A stretch of DNA of 41,246 bases. Origin: Actinomadura formosensis NBRC 14204. Its GTDB lineage: Bacteria; Actinomycetota; Actinomycetes; Streptosporangiales; Streptosporangiaceae. Location of the stretch: the NCBI RefSeq assembly GCF_001552155.1, contig NZ_BCQQ01000057.1:1-41246 (forward strand). The letters run 5' to 3'. Made by a program: the position numbers and the translations under genes. The notes under the pieces were generated by a model that was given only the letters and a program-made list of their open reading frames with translations, made no database searches and was not told the origin of the DNA. This document shows positions 8,416-18,403 of the stretch, piece by piece. Positions within the stretch are counted from its first letter, which is position 1; each line of letters starts with the position of its first letter.

Positions 8416-9141
8416 ATGAGGGGACGTCCACTCCGCTTCACGCCGCGCCGGGACGCCGGGCTGTTCGCATATGAGCGCGCCCTGGCCCACGGCGGGTTCA
8501 GCCCCGTGGCCGGCGTCGACGAGGCGGGGCGGGGGGCCTGCGCGGGGCCACTGGTCGTCGCCGCGGTGATCCTGCGGGGGGGACGGGGCGGGATCGACGG
8601 CCTCACGGACTCCAAGCTGCTCACCCCGAGGCGCCGCGAAGAGCTGTACGCCGAGATCACCGAGCGTGCGTGCGCGTGGAGCACGATCGTCATCCCGTGC
8701 CACGACATCGACCGGATCGGCCTTCACCGATGCAACATCACCGGGATGCGGCGGGCCCTGGCCGTCCTGCACGAGCGGCCCGCCTACGTCCTCAGCGACG
8801 GCTTCCCGGTGCCCGGCCTCGACGTTCCCGGGCTCGCGATGATCAAGGGGGACCAGGTCGCGGCCTGTGTGGCCGCCGCGTCCATCGTCGCGAAGGTCAC
8901 CCGAGACCGGATCATGACCGGGCTCCATGAGCGGTACCCCGAGTACGGCTTCGACGTCCATAAGGGCTATGTGACCCGCGCGCACGGCGAGGCGCTCGCC
9001 GCGCACGGTCCATGTCCGGAACATCGGTTCTCCTACGTCAACGTCATGCGGGCCTTGCGTAACAATGGAGAGGTGGCCGTGGGGGAGGAGACCGAAAGAG
9101 AGGTCTCCGGCGAGGGCCGCACGGAAGGGGCACGAGCGTGA
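8416..9141 (+). CDS. rnhB: Ribonuclease HII
   Basis: Cleaves RNA in RNA/DNA hybrids and initiates removal of misincorporated ribonucleotides. ATG 8416 gives a 241-aa protein. Catalytic motifs: GVDEAGRGACAGP (Asp35-Glu36), a second Asp in SDGFPVPG (~128), and the metal-site region AAASIVAKVTRDR. The last ~25 residues are an acidic extension. TACGCT at 8403-8408 sits 7 bp before the ATG, so the transcript may be leaderless or nearly so. The TGA overlaps the GTG of the DUF2469 gene (GTGA), a pairing usual in actinomycetes. Confidence 0.95.
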   Translation: MRGRPLRFTPRRDAGLFAYERALAHGGFSPVAGVDEAGRGACAGPLVVAAVILRGGRGGIDGLTDSKLLTPRRREELYAEITERACAWSTIVIPCHDIDRIGLHRCNITGMRRALAVLHERPAYVLSDGFPVPGLDVPGLAMIKGDQVAACVAAASIVAKVTRDRIMTGLHERYPEYGFDVHKGYVTRAHGEALAAHGPCPEHRFSYVNVMRALRNNGEVAVGEETEREVSGEGRTEGARA

Positions 9142-9452
9142 GCGCCGAGGATCTCGAGAAGTACGAAACCGAGATGGAGCTGCAGCTCTATCGGGAGTAC
9201 CGCGACGTCCTCGGGCTGTTCAGCTACGTCGTCGAAACCGAGCGCAGGTTCTATCTCACGAACTCGGTCGACCTGCAGGTGCGCAGCACCGACAACGGCG
9301 AGGTCTTCTTCGAGGTCACGATGCAGGACGCCTGGGTCTGGGACATGTACCGTCCCGCCCGCTTCGTCAAGAACGTGCGTGTTGTCACGTTCAAGGACGT
9401 GAACGTCGAAGAACTCGCCAAGAGCGACTTCGAACTCCCGGCCGACGAGTAG
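9138..9452 (+). CDS. DUF2469 family protein
   Basis: 104-aa acidic protein (MSAEDLEKYETEMELQLYRE...) of the actinobacteria-restricted DUF2469 family, almost always found directly after rnhB. Function unknown. No membrane segment, signal or catalytic motif is visible; the conserved VTMQDAWVWDMYRPARFVK core suggests a compact fold. It starts at GTG 9138 inside the rnhB stop codon, so translation is coupled. It converges on dprA, with a hairpin at 9572-9595 between them. Confidence 0.93.
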   Translation: MSAEDLEKYETEMELQLYREYRDVLGLFSYVVETERRFYLTNSVDLQVRSTDNGEVFFEVTMQDAWVWDMYRPARFVKNVRVVTFKDVNVEELAKSDFELPADE

Positions 9453-9571
9453 CCGAGACGCGGCGAGCGGCAGCGTCGGCTTATGACCCCTCCCAGGTGA
9501 TGCGCGGGGCCTGGGCCATGTGGTGGGCGGGGCACGCACGGGTCCCTCTGTACATCGAGTGAGTTCTCTCG

Positions 9572-9595
9572 CATCGGCCGTCGTAGAGGCCGATG
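9572..9595. terminator. Bidirectional terminator-like hairpin
   Basis: CATCGGCC (9572-9579) pairs perfectly with GGCCGATG (9588-9595), loop 8 nt. It lies between the convergent DUF2469 gene and dprA and may stop transcription from either side. The rest of 9453-9664 shows no gene I can support. Confidence 0.5.
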
Positions 9596-9664
9596 TCACC
9601 GCCAAACCGCGCATCTCGGTGATCCCGTGTCGCTTTGGTCTGCCGGTGGTGGATAGTCGGCGGG

Positions 9665-10855
9665 TCATTCCGGCTCCTCGGGACGGTGCTGGACGATCCC
9701 GGGGTCGTCGGCGGGCCCCTTGGGGGATTTCCCGGACTTGGTCAGCCGCCAGCCGGACGGGGCGCGTTCGATGAAGCCGCCGGCCGCCAAGAGACCGATC
9801 TTGGCGTTGACCGTGGTCAGGTCCACGCCCGCCTTGACGGCGAGTTGCGCCGGCCCGGCCGCGCCACGGGCGGGGAACGCCTCCAGAACGGAGCGGGTCA
9901 CCGGTTCGAGACGGTCGCGGGGGAGGACGGGCGTGTGCGGTGGCGGGGCCAGGTCGGCTCCGATGCGTCCCACCGCCTCGATGATCTCCTCGGGGCGGGT
10001 GACCAGCGTGGCGCCCTCTTCCCGCAGGAGCCGGTGACAGCCGGCCGAGGAGCGGGAAGTGATCGGTCCGGGCATGGCCATGACCACCCGGCCGAGCTTC
10101 GATGCCCACCCGGCGGTGTTCAGGGCGCCGCTGCGCGCCTCCGCCTCGATGATGACCGTGCCCCGGGACAGGGCGGCGATCACCCGGTTGCGGACGAGGA
10201 ACCGGAGGCGGTGCGGATGAGTGCCCGGCGGCGACTCGCTCACCAGCAGGGATCGCCGTGCCATCTCGGCGAACAGGCCCTCGTTCGACGCCGGGTAGGG
10301 GACGTCGACCCCGTTGGCGAGGACCGCGACGGTGGGGCCGTCGGCGGCCAGCGCGCCGCGGTGGGCGGCCGCGTCGATTCCGAGGGCGCCGCCGGAGAGC
10401 ACCGTCCAGCCCGCGTCGGCCAGGTCGGACGCGAAGTCGGCGGCGGCGCGCAGCCCGTAGGGGGACGCGGCGCGGGACCCGACGATGGCGACCGAACGCA
10501 GGCAGCAGTAGCGCAGGTCGCCGGGGCCGCGCAGCCACAGGGCGTAGGGGCGTCCGGCGCCGAGATCGTCCAGGGGCGTCGGCCATTCGGGATCTCCCGG
10601 GCAGATGAGGCGGCCGCGGAACCGTGCGCAGACGGCCATGTCCTGGTCGGGTTCCGCCGCGATCAGCCGGATCCGCCAGTGGCCGAGGCGCTGAACCTCC
10701 TTGGGGGAGGCGTCCACGCCGCCGGGGAGACGGCCGGTGCGGATCGCTTCGAGCGCCTCCTCCGGCCCGCAATGGTCGATGATCCGGTTGAGGAAGGCGT
10801 CGCCGGGCTCCGCGACGGCGGTGAGGGTGGCGCGGGCGGTGCGCTCGTCGCTCAT
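9665..10855 (-). CDS. dprA: DNA-processing protein DprA
   Basis: Protects incoming single-stranded DNA and loads RecA during uptake or recombination. 396 aa. An N-terminal helical region is followed by the Rossmann-like DprA core: SVAIVGSRAASPYG, a GGALGIDAAAHRGAL segment (the GA-GID-AH signature), and FLVRNRVIAALS. A C-terminal winged-helix (DprA_WH) holds AGVDLTTVNAKIGLLAAGGFIER. The ATG at 10855 overlaps the comM TGA. Last gene of yraN-comM-dprA. Natural transformation is not generally known in these actinomycetes, so the role is probably in recombination or plasmid/phage DNA handling (inference). Confidence 0.94.
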   Translation of the reverse strand: MSDERTARATLTAVAEPGDAFLNRIIDHCGPEEALEAIRTGRLPGGVDASPKEVQRLGHWRIRLIAAEPDQDMAVCARFRGRLICPGDPEWPTPLDDLGAGRPYALWLRGPGDLRYCCLRSVAIVGSRAASPYGLRAAADFASDLADAGWTVLSGGALGIDAAAHRGALAADGPTVAVLANGVDVPYPASNEGLFAEMARRSLLVSESPPGTHPHRLRFLVRNRVIAALSRGTVIIEAEARSGALNTAGWASKLGRVVMAMPGPITSRSSAGCHRLLREEGATLVTRPEEIIEAVGRIGADLAPPPHTPVLPRDRLEPVTRSVLEAFPARGAAGPAQLAVKAGVDLTTVNAKIGLLAAGGFIERAPSGWRLTKSGKSPKGPADDPGIVQHRPEEPE

Positions 10856-12405
10856 TGGCGCCCCGCGGACCACAGTGCGAGCGCGCCGCCGACGTCGTCC
10901 GGGCAGGGGTCGTCGTGGCCGGCCAGGTCGGCGATGGTCCAGGCGACCCGCAGGACACGGTCGAGGCCGCGTGCGCTCAGCGTGCCTCTCTGCAGGGCTT
11001 CGTCGGCGCTCTGCATCGCTTCGGCGGACGGTGTGAAGCGGCGGCGCAGCTCCGGTCCGGGAACCTCGGAGTTGGAGCGCCAAGGGGTGCCCGCAAGGCG
11101 GCGGAGCGTCCGCTCCCTGGCGAGCTGGACGCGTTCCGCCACGACCTTGCTCGACTCGGCGAACTCCAGGTCGTAGCGGAGTTCGGCCCGGCTCGCGGGA
11201 GTGAGCTCCAGTTTGAGGTCGATGCGGTCCAGCAGCGGGCCGGACACGCGGCTGGCGTATTTGCGGCGGACGCCCGGGGCGCAGGAGCAGTCGATCTGTT
11301 TCGCGGCCGCGCACGGGCACGGGTTCGCCGCGAGGACGAGCGTGAACCGCGCGGGGAAATGCGCGATGCCCTCGATCCGGGTGATCCGCACCTCGCCTTC
11401 CTCCAGGGGCTGGCGGAGGGCGTCCAGCGTTCCCGCCATGAACTCCGGTGCCTCGTCCAGGAAGAGGATGCCCCGGTGCGCGAGGGACACGGCGCCCGGC
11501 TGGAGCACACGGCCCGACCCGCCGCCGACCATCGACGCCCGGGAGGCGGTGTGGTGCGGGGCGTAGAACGGCGGCTGGGTGATCAGCGGCTGGCCCGGGC
11601 GGAGGGTTCCGGCGACCGAGTGGATCGCGGTGACCTCCAGCGCGATCTCCGGCTCCAGGGGCGGCATCAGTGTCGGCAGCCGCTCCGCGAGCATCGTCTT
11701 CCCGCACCCGGGCGGCCCGGCGAAGAAGAGATGGTGCCCGCCCGCGGCGCTGATCTCCAGGGCACGCCGGGCCTCGGCCTGCCCCCGGACGTCGGCCAGA
11801 TCCAGATCTGGCGGGACCTCCTGCTGCCGTATGGGGTACCCGTCCGCGGGGATGGCCAGGGAGCCGTCCTCGTCCTCCTCGATGGGCGGGGGCTCGTCGC
11901 GCAGGAGGCACAGCAGCCCGCGCAGCGTGCTCGCCGACACCACCTGCATGCCGGGGACGAGTTCGGCTTCGGCGGCGTTCGCGCGGGGCACGACGACCGT
12001 GCGGCAGCCCCGGTTGGCGGCGGCCAGCACGGCGGGCAGTACGCCTTGGATCGGGCGCATCCGCCCGTCCAGGCCCAGTTCGCCGATCAGCACCAACCCC
12101 GCGCAACTGCGCGCCGGAACGGCCTCCGCGGCCGCGAGCAAGGCGATCGCGATGGCGACGTCGAAGGTCGACCCCTTCTTCGGCATGCTCGCCGGGAACA
12201 GCGACACCGTGACATGCCGGTTGGGCCAGTCTTCGCCCGAATTGAAGATCGCCGCGCGGACCCTGTCGCGGGCCTCGCTGAGCGCCGTATCGGGAAGCCC
12301 GACCAGATGCAGGCCGGGGACGCCGCTGGTGATGGCGGCCTCTACGTCGACGACGAAACCGTCCACGCCGACCAGGGACACCGAGCGTGTCTTGGCGAGC
12401 GTCAT
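10852..12405 (-). CDS. comM: YifB/ComM family Mg-chelatase-like AAA ATPase
   Basis: Hexameric AAA+ helicase-type protein; ComM promotes branch migration during transformation. 517 aa: an N-terminal ChlI-like domain (1-170), Walker A GPPGCGKT (230-237), Walker B GILFLDEAPEF, and a cysteine cluster CPCAAAKQIDCSC that would form a zinc site. The C-terminal Mg-chelatase domain is intact. The ATG at 12405 directly abuts the yraN stop, and the TGA overlaps the dprA start, so all three are co-translated. Confidence 0.95.
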   Translation of the reverse strand: MTLAKTRSVSLVGVDGFVVDVEAAITSGVPGLHLVGLPDTALSEARDRVRAAIFNSGEDWPNRHVTVSLFPASMPKKGSTFDVAIAIALLAAAEAVPARSCAGLVLIGELGLDGRMRPIQGVLPAVLAAANRGCRTVVVPRANAAEAELVPGMQVVSASTLRGLLCLLRDEPPPIEEDEDGSLAIPADGYPIRQQEVPPDLDLADVRGQAEARRALEISAAGGHHLFFAGPPGCGKTMLAERLPTLMPPLEPEIALEVTAIHSVAGTLRPGQPLITQPPFYAPHHTASRASMVGGGSGRVLQPGAVSLAHRGILFLDEAPEFMAGTLDALRQPLEEGEVRITRIEGIAHFPARFTLVLAANPCPCAAAKQIDCSCAPGVRRKYASRVSGPLLDRIDLKLELTPASRAELRYDLEFAESSKVVAERVQLARERTLRRLAGTPWRSNSEVPGPELRRRFTPSAEAMQSADEALQRGTLSARGLDRVLRVAWTIADLAGHDDPCPDDVGGALALWSAGRQ

Positions 12406-12756
12406 CTAGCACACCTCCCGCAGGTGGTCGATGGAGAAGCCGTCGCCGTCGCCGGTCAGGCCGAGGACGTCCACCCGCATGGGCGCGCTGACCCCGTGTG
12501 CGGCGGCCCACCGCCAGGCCAGCCGGCGTAACCGGGCCGCCTTGTCGGCGGTGATCGCTTCGAGGGGGTCGCCGAACCGGGTGGAGCGGCGGGTCTTCAC
12601 CTCGCAGACGATGTGCCTGCGCCCGTCATGGGCGACGATGTCGAGCTCTCCTTCGCGGCACCGCCAGTTGCGGTCGAGGATCGTCCAGCCGAGGCCGACG
12701 AGGTAGCCGGCGGCGGCGTCCTCGCCGCGCTGTCCGAGACCGATGTGGGCGTTCAT
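12406..12756 (-). CDS. yraN: UPF0102 family protein YraN
   Basis: 116 aa, endonuclease-like fold. The PD-(D/E)XK-type residues are visible in GELDIVAHDGRRHIVCEVKTR (Glu, Asp, then ExK). The function is unproven; it is found with comM and dprA. It has a very strong ribosome site (AGGAGGTGA just upstream of the ATG). First gene of the - strand operon and divergent from xerC, with a 148-bp shared upstream region containing a TTATCCACA box. Confidence 0.93.
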   Translation of the reverse strand: MNAHIGLGQRGEDAAAGYLVGLGWTILDRNWRCREGELDIVAHDGRRHIVCEVKTRRSTRFGDPLEAITADKAARLRRLAWRWAAAHGVSAPMRVDVLGLTGDGDGFSIDHLREVC

Positions 12757-12821
12757 GGGGCCTCACCTCCTGACTTCGACGGTGCCGGAGAGTGACGCCG
12801 CGTATCCGCTGAACGACTTCC

Positions 12822-12830
12822 TGTGGATAA
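12822..12830 (-). promoter_or_regulatory. DnaA-box-like 9-mer TTATCCACA (copy 1)
   Basis: TGTGGATAA on the + strand, exact match to the E. coli DnaA-box consensus on the other strand. Located in the divergent yraN-xerC gap. Confidence 0.45.
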
Positions 12831-12904
12831 CGTGGCCGAAGATCCGCGGCAATTCACTCGAAACCGCCTGCGGGTGCTTGCGTCGGCGGGGGCGTTGGCG
12901 GACC

Positions 12905-13825
12905 GTGACGCCTGTGACCAATGCGCTGGAGGACGCAGTCTCCGACTTCGGACGCCATCTGCGCGCCGAACGCGACGTGTCGCCGCACACGCTGCGGGCG
13001 TATCTCGGTGACCTGGCCGACCTGTGCGCCTATGCCGCCGTCGCCGGCGTGACCGATCCCGCGGAACTGGACGTCTCGTTACTGCGGGCCTGGCTCGCGC
13101 GCCAGCACGCTCTTGGCCGGTCCCGTGCCACCCTGGCTCGCCGTACGGCTGCCGTCCGCATGTTCACCCGGCACCTGCATCGGTGTGGCCTTCTCCGGGA
13201 CGACCCAGGGCTGCTCCTGGGCACACCCAAACGACAGCGCGACCTCCCTAGCGTCCTCACCCAGGACGATGCGGCACGCCTACTCGACACCATGGACGTT
13301 CAAGGGCCTCTCGGGCTTCGCGATCTGGCCGTCCTGGAGGTGCTCTATGGGGCGGGCGTCCGCGTCAGCGAACTTTGCGGACTCGACGTCGATGACCTGG
13401 ACACAGGGCGCCGGACAATCCGAGTCCTCGGCAAGGGCGGACGTGAACGGAGCGTCCCCGTAGGCGAACCCGCCGTCCGCGCCGTCCACGACTGGCTGCG
13501 CGCCGGACGTCCCGAACTTGCGACAGAAGACAGCGGCCCGGCCCTCTTCCTGGGTGCCCGCGGGGGACGCCTCCATCCGACCAGTGCACGCCGCATCGTC
13601 CATGCGCGGATCGCCGAGGTCGGCCAAGTCCCGGACCTGAGCCCTCACGGACTCCGGCACAGCGCCGCCACCCACCTGCTGGAGGGCGGCGCCGACCTGC
13701 GGAGCGTCCAGGAGATCCTCGGCCACGCCTCCCTCCAGACCACGCAGATCTACACGCACGTCTCGGCCGAACGCCTGAAACAGGTCCATCGCCAAGCCCA
13801 CCCTCGCGGTACGCGGCCCGAATGA
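12905..13825 (+). CDS. xerC: Tyrosine recombinase XerC
   Basis: Resolves chromosome dimers at dif with XerD. From GTG 12905 the protein is 306 aa (a second in-frame GTG lies at 12914). The SAM-like N-terminal DNA-binding domain (10-105) starts DFGRHLRAERDVSPHTLRAY. The catalytic set is complete: Arg153 (GAGVRVSEL), Lys177 (LGKGGRERSVP), His248 and Arg251 (HGLRHSAATHLL), His274 (LGHASLQTT), Tyr283 (QIYTHV). Length and motifs match the housekeeping Xer type. It is not a mobile-element integrase: no flanking repeats or excisionase are seen. Confidence 0.93.
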   Translation: MTPVTNALEDAVSDFGRHLRAERDVSPHTLRAYLGDLADLCAYAAVAGVTDPAELDVSLLRAWLARQHALGRSRATLARRTAAVRMFTRHLHRCGLLRDDPGLLLGTPKRQRDLPSVLTQDDAARLLDTMDVQGPLGLRDLAVLEVLYGAGVRVSELCGLDVDDLDTGRRTIRVLGKGGRERSVPVGEPAVRAVHDWLRAGRPELATEDSGPALFLGARGGRLHPTSARRIVHARIAEVGQVPDLSPHGLRHSAATHLLEGGADLRSVQEILGHASLQTTQIYTHVSAERLKQVHRQAHPRGTRPE

Positions 13826-13947
13826 CCGGGGTACACGACCCTGCCACGAGGCCAGGAGCCGCGAGCGGGGGCATCCCGGCTGCGCAGCGCGAAGGCCGCC
13901 CGCCTCACCGGCATTCCTCCCGGGGAGCCTGGGAGCAGCCGCGCGGG

Positions 13948-14640
13948 CTACGGGGTGCGGCGTAGCCGGCGTTCTTGGGAGAGGTTGATGACGCCTGGGG
14001 GCGGACGGCGATGGCGGTGGAGGCGGAAACGCAGCCGGGTGCGGCGCCAGGCGAAGGCCAGGGACAAGGTCAGGACCACGCCCGCCAGTGCGCCGCCCGT
14101 CGCCGTGGTGGCGTCGCGCAGGACCATCCGAGGCTGCGCCGGCCCTGCGGCGGGCCGGCTCTGGGACGGTGCAGGGCGTGGCCAGCGCGGGAGAAGTCGT
14201 ACCTGGCGTTGGACGAGAGTGAGCGGGTCCAGGTAAAGGGCGCCGCGGCGCAGACCCCAGTGCAGGCAGGGCACGGGGCAGTGGAGCAGGACGCCCTCCA
14301 CAATGCCGATTCGGGTGCCGGACGCGACCCGACGGCCAACGTGAACGCTCGGCCGCACGGGCAGGTACGTCGTGCGCAGCACGCCGTGGTCGATCGCGAC
14401 GACGCCTCGTCCGGCCAGATGGTCGGCGTAGGAGACGCGGCCCGGTCCGGCGGCGTAGACGGCTTGGCCGGGGTGTGCCGCCAGGTCCACGCCGCGGTGG
14501 CCGGGACCCCAGGGGGAGGACGGCGGTGAGAAGGCCCGGACGATCCGCGGTGCGGGCGGGCCCAACGGCCATCGCCAGGCGTCCAGACCCGGTGGGCCGG
14601 CCGTGATCAGGCAGGTGAGCAGCAGTGTGAGCAGCGTCAT
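13948..14640 (-). CDS. M23-family (LytM-like) peptidase homologue, probably non-catalytic
   Basis: 230 aa with an N-terminal secretion signal (1-15), then an M23/LytM domain: zinc ligands His48 and Asp52 in GHRGVDLA and His127 in CLHWGLRRG. The first His of the HxH motif, a catalytic residue in LytM, is Cys125, and the YAHL-type histidine is replaced in TTYLPVRP. The zinc site therefore looks present but the catalytic histidines do not. A hydrophobic C-terminal segment (~183-202) precedes a very basic tail, so it may be membrane-anchored. M23 genes next to rpsB are usual in actinomycetes. It might activate an amidase as EnvC does, or bind peptidoglycan; this is inference. Confidence 0.85.
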   Translation of the reverse strand: MTLLTLLLTCLITAGPPGLDAWRWPLGPPAPRIVRAFSPPSSPWGPGHRGVDLAAHPGQAVYAAGPGRVSYADHLAGRGVVAIDHGVLRTTYLPVRPSVHVGRRVASGTRIGIVEGVLLHCPVPCLHWGLRRGALYLDPLTLVQRQVRLLPRWPRPAPSQSRPAAGPAQPRMVLRDATTATGGALAGVVLTLSLAFAWRRTRLRFRLHRHRRPPPGVINLSQERRLRRTP

Positions 14641-14690
14641 GAACCGCAGCCTGCCGAGGCCGCGGCGGCGCGTCGACAGGGTCGGCCAAC

Positions 14691-14699
14691 TGTGGATAA
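14691..14699 (-). promoter_or_regulatory. DnaA-box-like 9-mer TTATCCACA (copy 2)
   Basis: TGTGGATAA on the + strand, 51 bp upstream of the M23-like gene start and just upstream of the rpsB -10 candidate. Confidence 0.45.
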
Positions 14700-14857
14700 C
14701 CGCGGAGGCCGAGGAGACCCGGCCGCGTCGGCGCCCTGATAATCTGTAGGGGTGCCTGGAAGGGCACCGGCCAGGGCCAGGCCGTCATCGACCCACCGAG
14801 TGCGGGGAGAAGAGAAGCCGCTCCCAGAACGGACAGGCTCAGACCCGGCAACGGGCC

Positions 14858-14884
14858 AGCCGCCTGGGTTTTCCCACGGCGGCT
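14858..14884 (+). terminator. Terminator/attenuator-like hairpin in the rpsB leader
   Basis: AGCCGCCTGGG (14858-14868), a TTTT loop, then CCCA-C-GGCGGCT (14873-14884): 11 pairs with one bulged C. It is followed by GATTTC. It lies about 140 nt before the rpsB start and after the likely promoter, so it would be transcribed. Confidence 0.5.
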
Positions 14885-15026
14885 GATTTCACGCGTCCGC
14901 ATGCCACCGCAGACCTGGTGGGGCGCAGTCCCTTGGTCCGTCGCCTCGGCGGCGGTGGGACGGCACCCGGGCGCAGGCAGACAACCAAATGCGGCCCGGC
15001 AGGGCCAGAGAAGGAGAACACGGGCA

Positions 15027-15986
15027 ATGGCACCCGTCGTCACCATGCGGCAGCTCCTTGAGAGCGGCGTCCACTTCGGCCACCAGACCCGCCGGTGGAA
15101 CCCGAAGATGAAGCGCTTCATCCTCACCGAGCGCAACGGCATCTACATCATCGACCTGCAGCAGTCGCTGTCCTACATCGACCGCGCGTTCGAGTTCGTC
15201 AGGGCCACGGTGGCCCACGGCGGCACGATCCTGTTCGTCGGCACCAAGAAGCAGGCCCAGGAGTCCATCGCCGAGCAGGCCACCCGGGTCGGCATGCCCT
15301 ACGTCAACCAGCGCTGGCTGGGCGGCATGCTCACCAACTTCTCCACCGTCCACAAGCGGCTGACCCGGCTCAAGGAGCTGGAGGAGATCAACTACGACGA
15401 CGTGGCCGGCTCCGGCATGACCAAGAAGGAGCTGCTCGGCCTGCGCCGTGAGAAGGACAAGCTGGAGCGCACCCTCGGCGGTATCCGCGACATGGCGAAG
15501 GTGCCGAGCGCCATCTGGATCGTGGACACCAAGAAGGAGCACATCGCGGTCAACGAGGCCAAGAAGCTCGGCATCCCGGTCGTGGCGATCCTCGACACCA
15601 ACTGCGACCCCGACGAGGTCGACTACCCGGTCCCGGGCAACGACGACGCCATCCGCAGCGTCAGCCTGCTGACCCGCGTGGTGGCCGACTCCGTCGCCGA
15701 CGGCCTCCTCGCCCGCGCGGGCGCCGCGACCGGCGGGGACGAGAAGCCGGCCGAGGGCGCCGCGGCGGCGGGCTCCGCCGAGCCGCTGGCCGAGTGGGAG
15801 CGCGACCTGCTGGAGAACAAGCCGGCCGAGGCTCCGGCCGAGGCGCCCGCCGAGGCTCCGGCGGACGCCGCCGCGAGCACCGAGGCTCCGGCGGACGCCG
15901 CCGCGAGCACCGAGGCCGCCCAGTCCGAGCAGGCGCAGGCCGCTCAGCCCGAGCAGGCGCAGCCCGCCGAGGCCGAGCAGGCTTGA
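15027..15986 (+). CDS. rpsB: 30S ribosomal protein S2
   Basis: Binds the 30S platform and recruits S1-like functions. ATG 15027 gives [20 protein letters not shown], the canonical start, with AGAAGGAG upstream. 319 aa. The S2 core (1-~235) is normal, including [13 protein letters not shown] and [10 protein letters not shown]. Residues ~240-319 are an Ala/Pro/Glu-rich tail with an exact 30-bp DNA repeat (15851-15910). First gene of rpsB-tsf, with a strong hairpin between the two. Confidence 0.97.
   Translation: MAPVVTMRQLLESGVHFGHQTRRWNPKMKRFILTERNGIYIIDLQQSLSYIDRAFEFVRATVAHGGTILFVGTKKQAQESIAEQATRVGMPYVNQRWLGGMLTNFSTVHKRLTRLKELEEINYDDVAGSGMTKKELLGLRREKDKLERTLGGIRDMAKVPSAIWIVDTKKEHIAVNEAKKLGIPVVAILDTNCDPDEVDYPVPGNDDAIRSVSLLTRVVADSVADGLLARAGAATGGDEKPAEGAAAAGSAEPLAEWERDLLENKPAEAPAEAPAEAPADAAASTEAPADAAASTEAAQSEQAQAAQPEQAQPAEAEQA
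15851..15910 (+). repeat. Exact 30-bp tandem duplication in the rpsB tail
   Basis: 15851-15880 and 15881-15910 are identical and in frame, each encoding about ten residues ([14 protein letters not shown]). It lengthens the low-complexity C-terminal tail of S2, probably by replication slippage. Confidence 0.85.
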
Positions 15987-15991
15987 TCCCG

Positions 15992-16026
15992 CGGTCCCGG
16001 CGGCCCCGCGGGCGCCGCCGGGACCG
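15992..16026 (+). terminator. rpsB-tsf intercistronic hairpin (attenuator)
   Basis: CGGTCCCGGCGGC (15992-16004) and GCCGCCGGGACCG (16014-16026) are perfect 13-bp complements with a 9-nt loop. The only other sequence between rpsB and tsf is a short tail and the ribosome site. It could reduce tsf expression relative to rpsB or protect the mRNA. Confidence 0.65.
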
Positions 16027-16068
16027 TCGCGGGTCCCACGACCAACGACGAGAGAAGCGAAGAGAGCG

Positions 16069-17771
<1,703 letters not shown>

Positions 17772-17845
17772 CCGCAGCCCGCGGCGGCGCCGTCCGTGCC
17801 GCCCGACCGCAGGACCAGGGCCGACCAGATGACATGGGAGTCGCA

Positions 17846-18403
17846 GTGATCGACGAGACCCTCCTCGAAGCCGAGGAGAAGATGGAGAAGGCGGTCGCGG
17901 TCGCCAAGGAGGACTTCCAGGCCATCCGCACCGGGCGGGTCACCCCCGCGATGTTCAACAAGATCACCGCCGAGTACTACGGGACGCCGACGCCGGTCAA
18001 CCAGCTCGCGTCGTTCACGCTCCCGGAGCCGCGGATGGTCATCGTCCAGGTCTTCGACAAGTCGTCCATGCAGGCGGTGGAGAAGGCGATCCGCGACAGC
18101 GACCTCGGCGTGAACCCCACCAACGACGGCAATGTCATCCGGGTCGTGTTCCCCGAGCTGTCGGAGGAGCGCCGCCGCGAGTTCATCAAGGTCGCCGGGA
18201 CGAAGGCCGAGGAGAGCCGGGTCTCCATCCGCAACATCCGCCGGCGCGCCAAGGACACCCTCGACAAGCTCGCCAAGGACGGCGAGGCCGGCGAGGACGA
18301 GGTGCGGCGTGCCGAGAAGGATCTCGACGACATGACGCACCGTTACGTGGCGCAGGTCGACGAACTGCTCGAGCACAAGAAGGCCGAACTGCTCGAGGTT
18401 TGA
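17846..18403 (+). CDS. frr: Ribosome recycling factor
   Basis: Splits post-termination ribosomes together with EF-G. The GTG at 17846 gives [17 protein letters not shown] and 185 aa, the normal RRF length, with GGGAG 5 bp upstream. An in-frame ATG at 17834 would add four residues (MGVA) but has a poorer ribosome site. The conserved [10 protein letters not shown] and the C-terminal three-helix region are intact. The TGA overlaps the cdsA ATG by one base. Confidence 0.95.
   Translation: MIDETLLEAEEKMEKAVAVAKEDFQAIRTGRVTPAMFNKITAEYYGTPTPVNQLASFTLPEPRMVIVQVFDKSSMQAVEKAIRDSDLGVNPTNDGNVIRVVFPELSEERRREFIKVAGTKAEESRVSIRNIRRRAKDTLDKLAKDGEAGEDEVRRAEKDLDDMTHRYVAQVDELLEHKKAELLEV

Larger units (their letters stand above)
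14641..15026 (+). promoter_or_regulatory. rpsB upstream region and structured mRNA leader
   Basis: 386 bp without a gene. It holds a TTATCCACA box (14691-14699), a -10-like TGATAATCT (14737-14745; I see no good -35), then a leader of about 275 nt with several hairpins: GGTGCC/GGCACC (14751-14768), the terminator-like stem at 14858-14884, and GTCCC...GGGAC near 14930-14965. A strong AGAAGGAG ribosome site is at 15009-15016. It is suggestive of leader-mediated control of S2/EF-Ts synthesis, but this is not proven. Confidence 0.5.

Noticed and set aside
6306..8708. Long - strand open frame across rplS and lepB
   Set aside because: Antisense shadow of high-GC coding sequence; Arg/Pro-rich, no ribosome site, while rplS and lepB are clear on the + strand.
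9494..9562. Short open frame after DUF2469 (about 20 aa, MRGAWAMWWAGHARVPLYIE)
   Set aside because: Too short, no ribosome site and no conservation evidence; it sits just before the terminator-like hairpin.
12905..13825. XerC as integrase of a mobile element
   Set aside because: Length, motifs and neighbours match the housekeeping recombinase; no attachment repeats or cargo.
15851..15910. 30-bp direct repeat as a possible insertion-element scar
   Set aside because: In frame within rpsB and encoding a low-complexity tail; no terminal inverted repeats.
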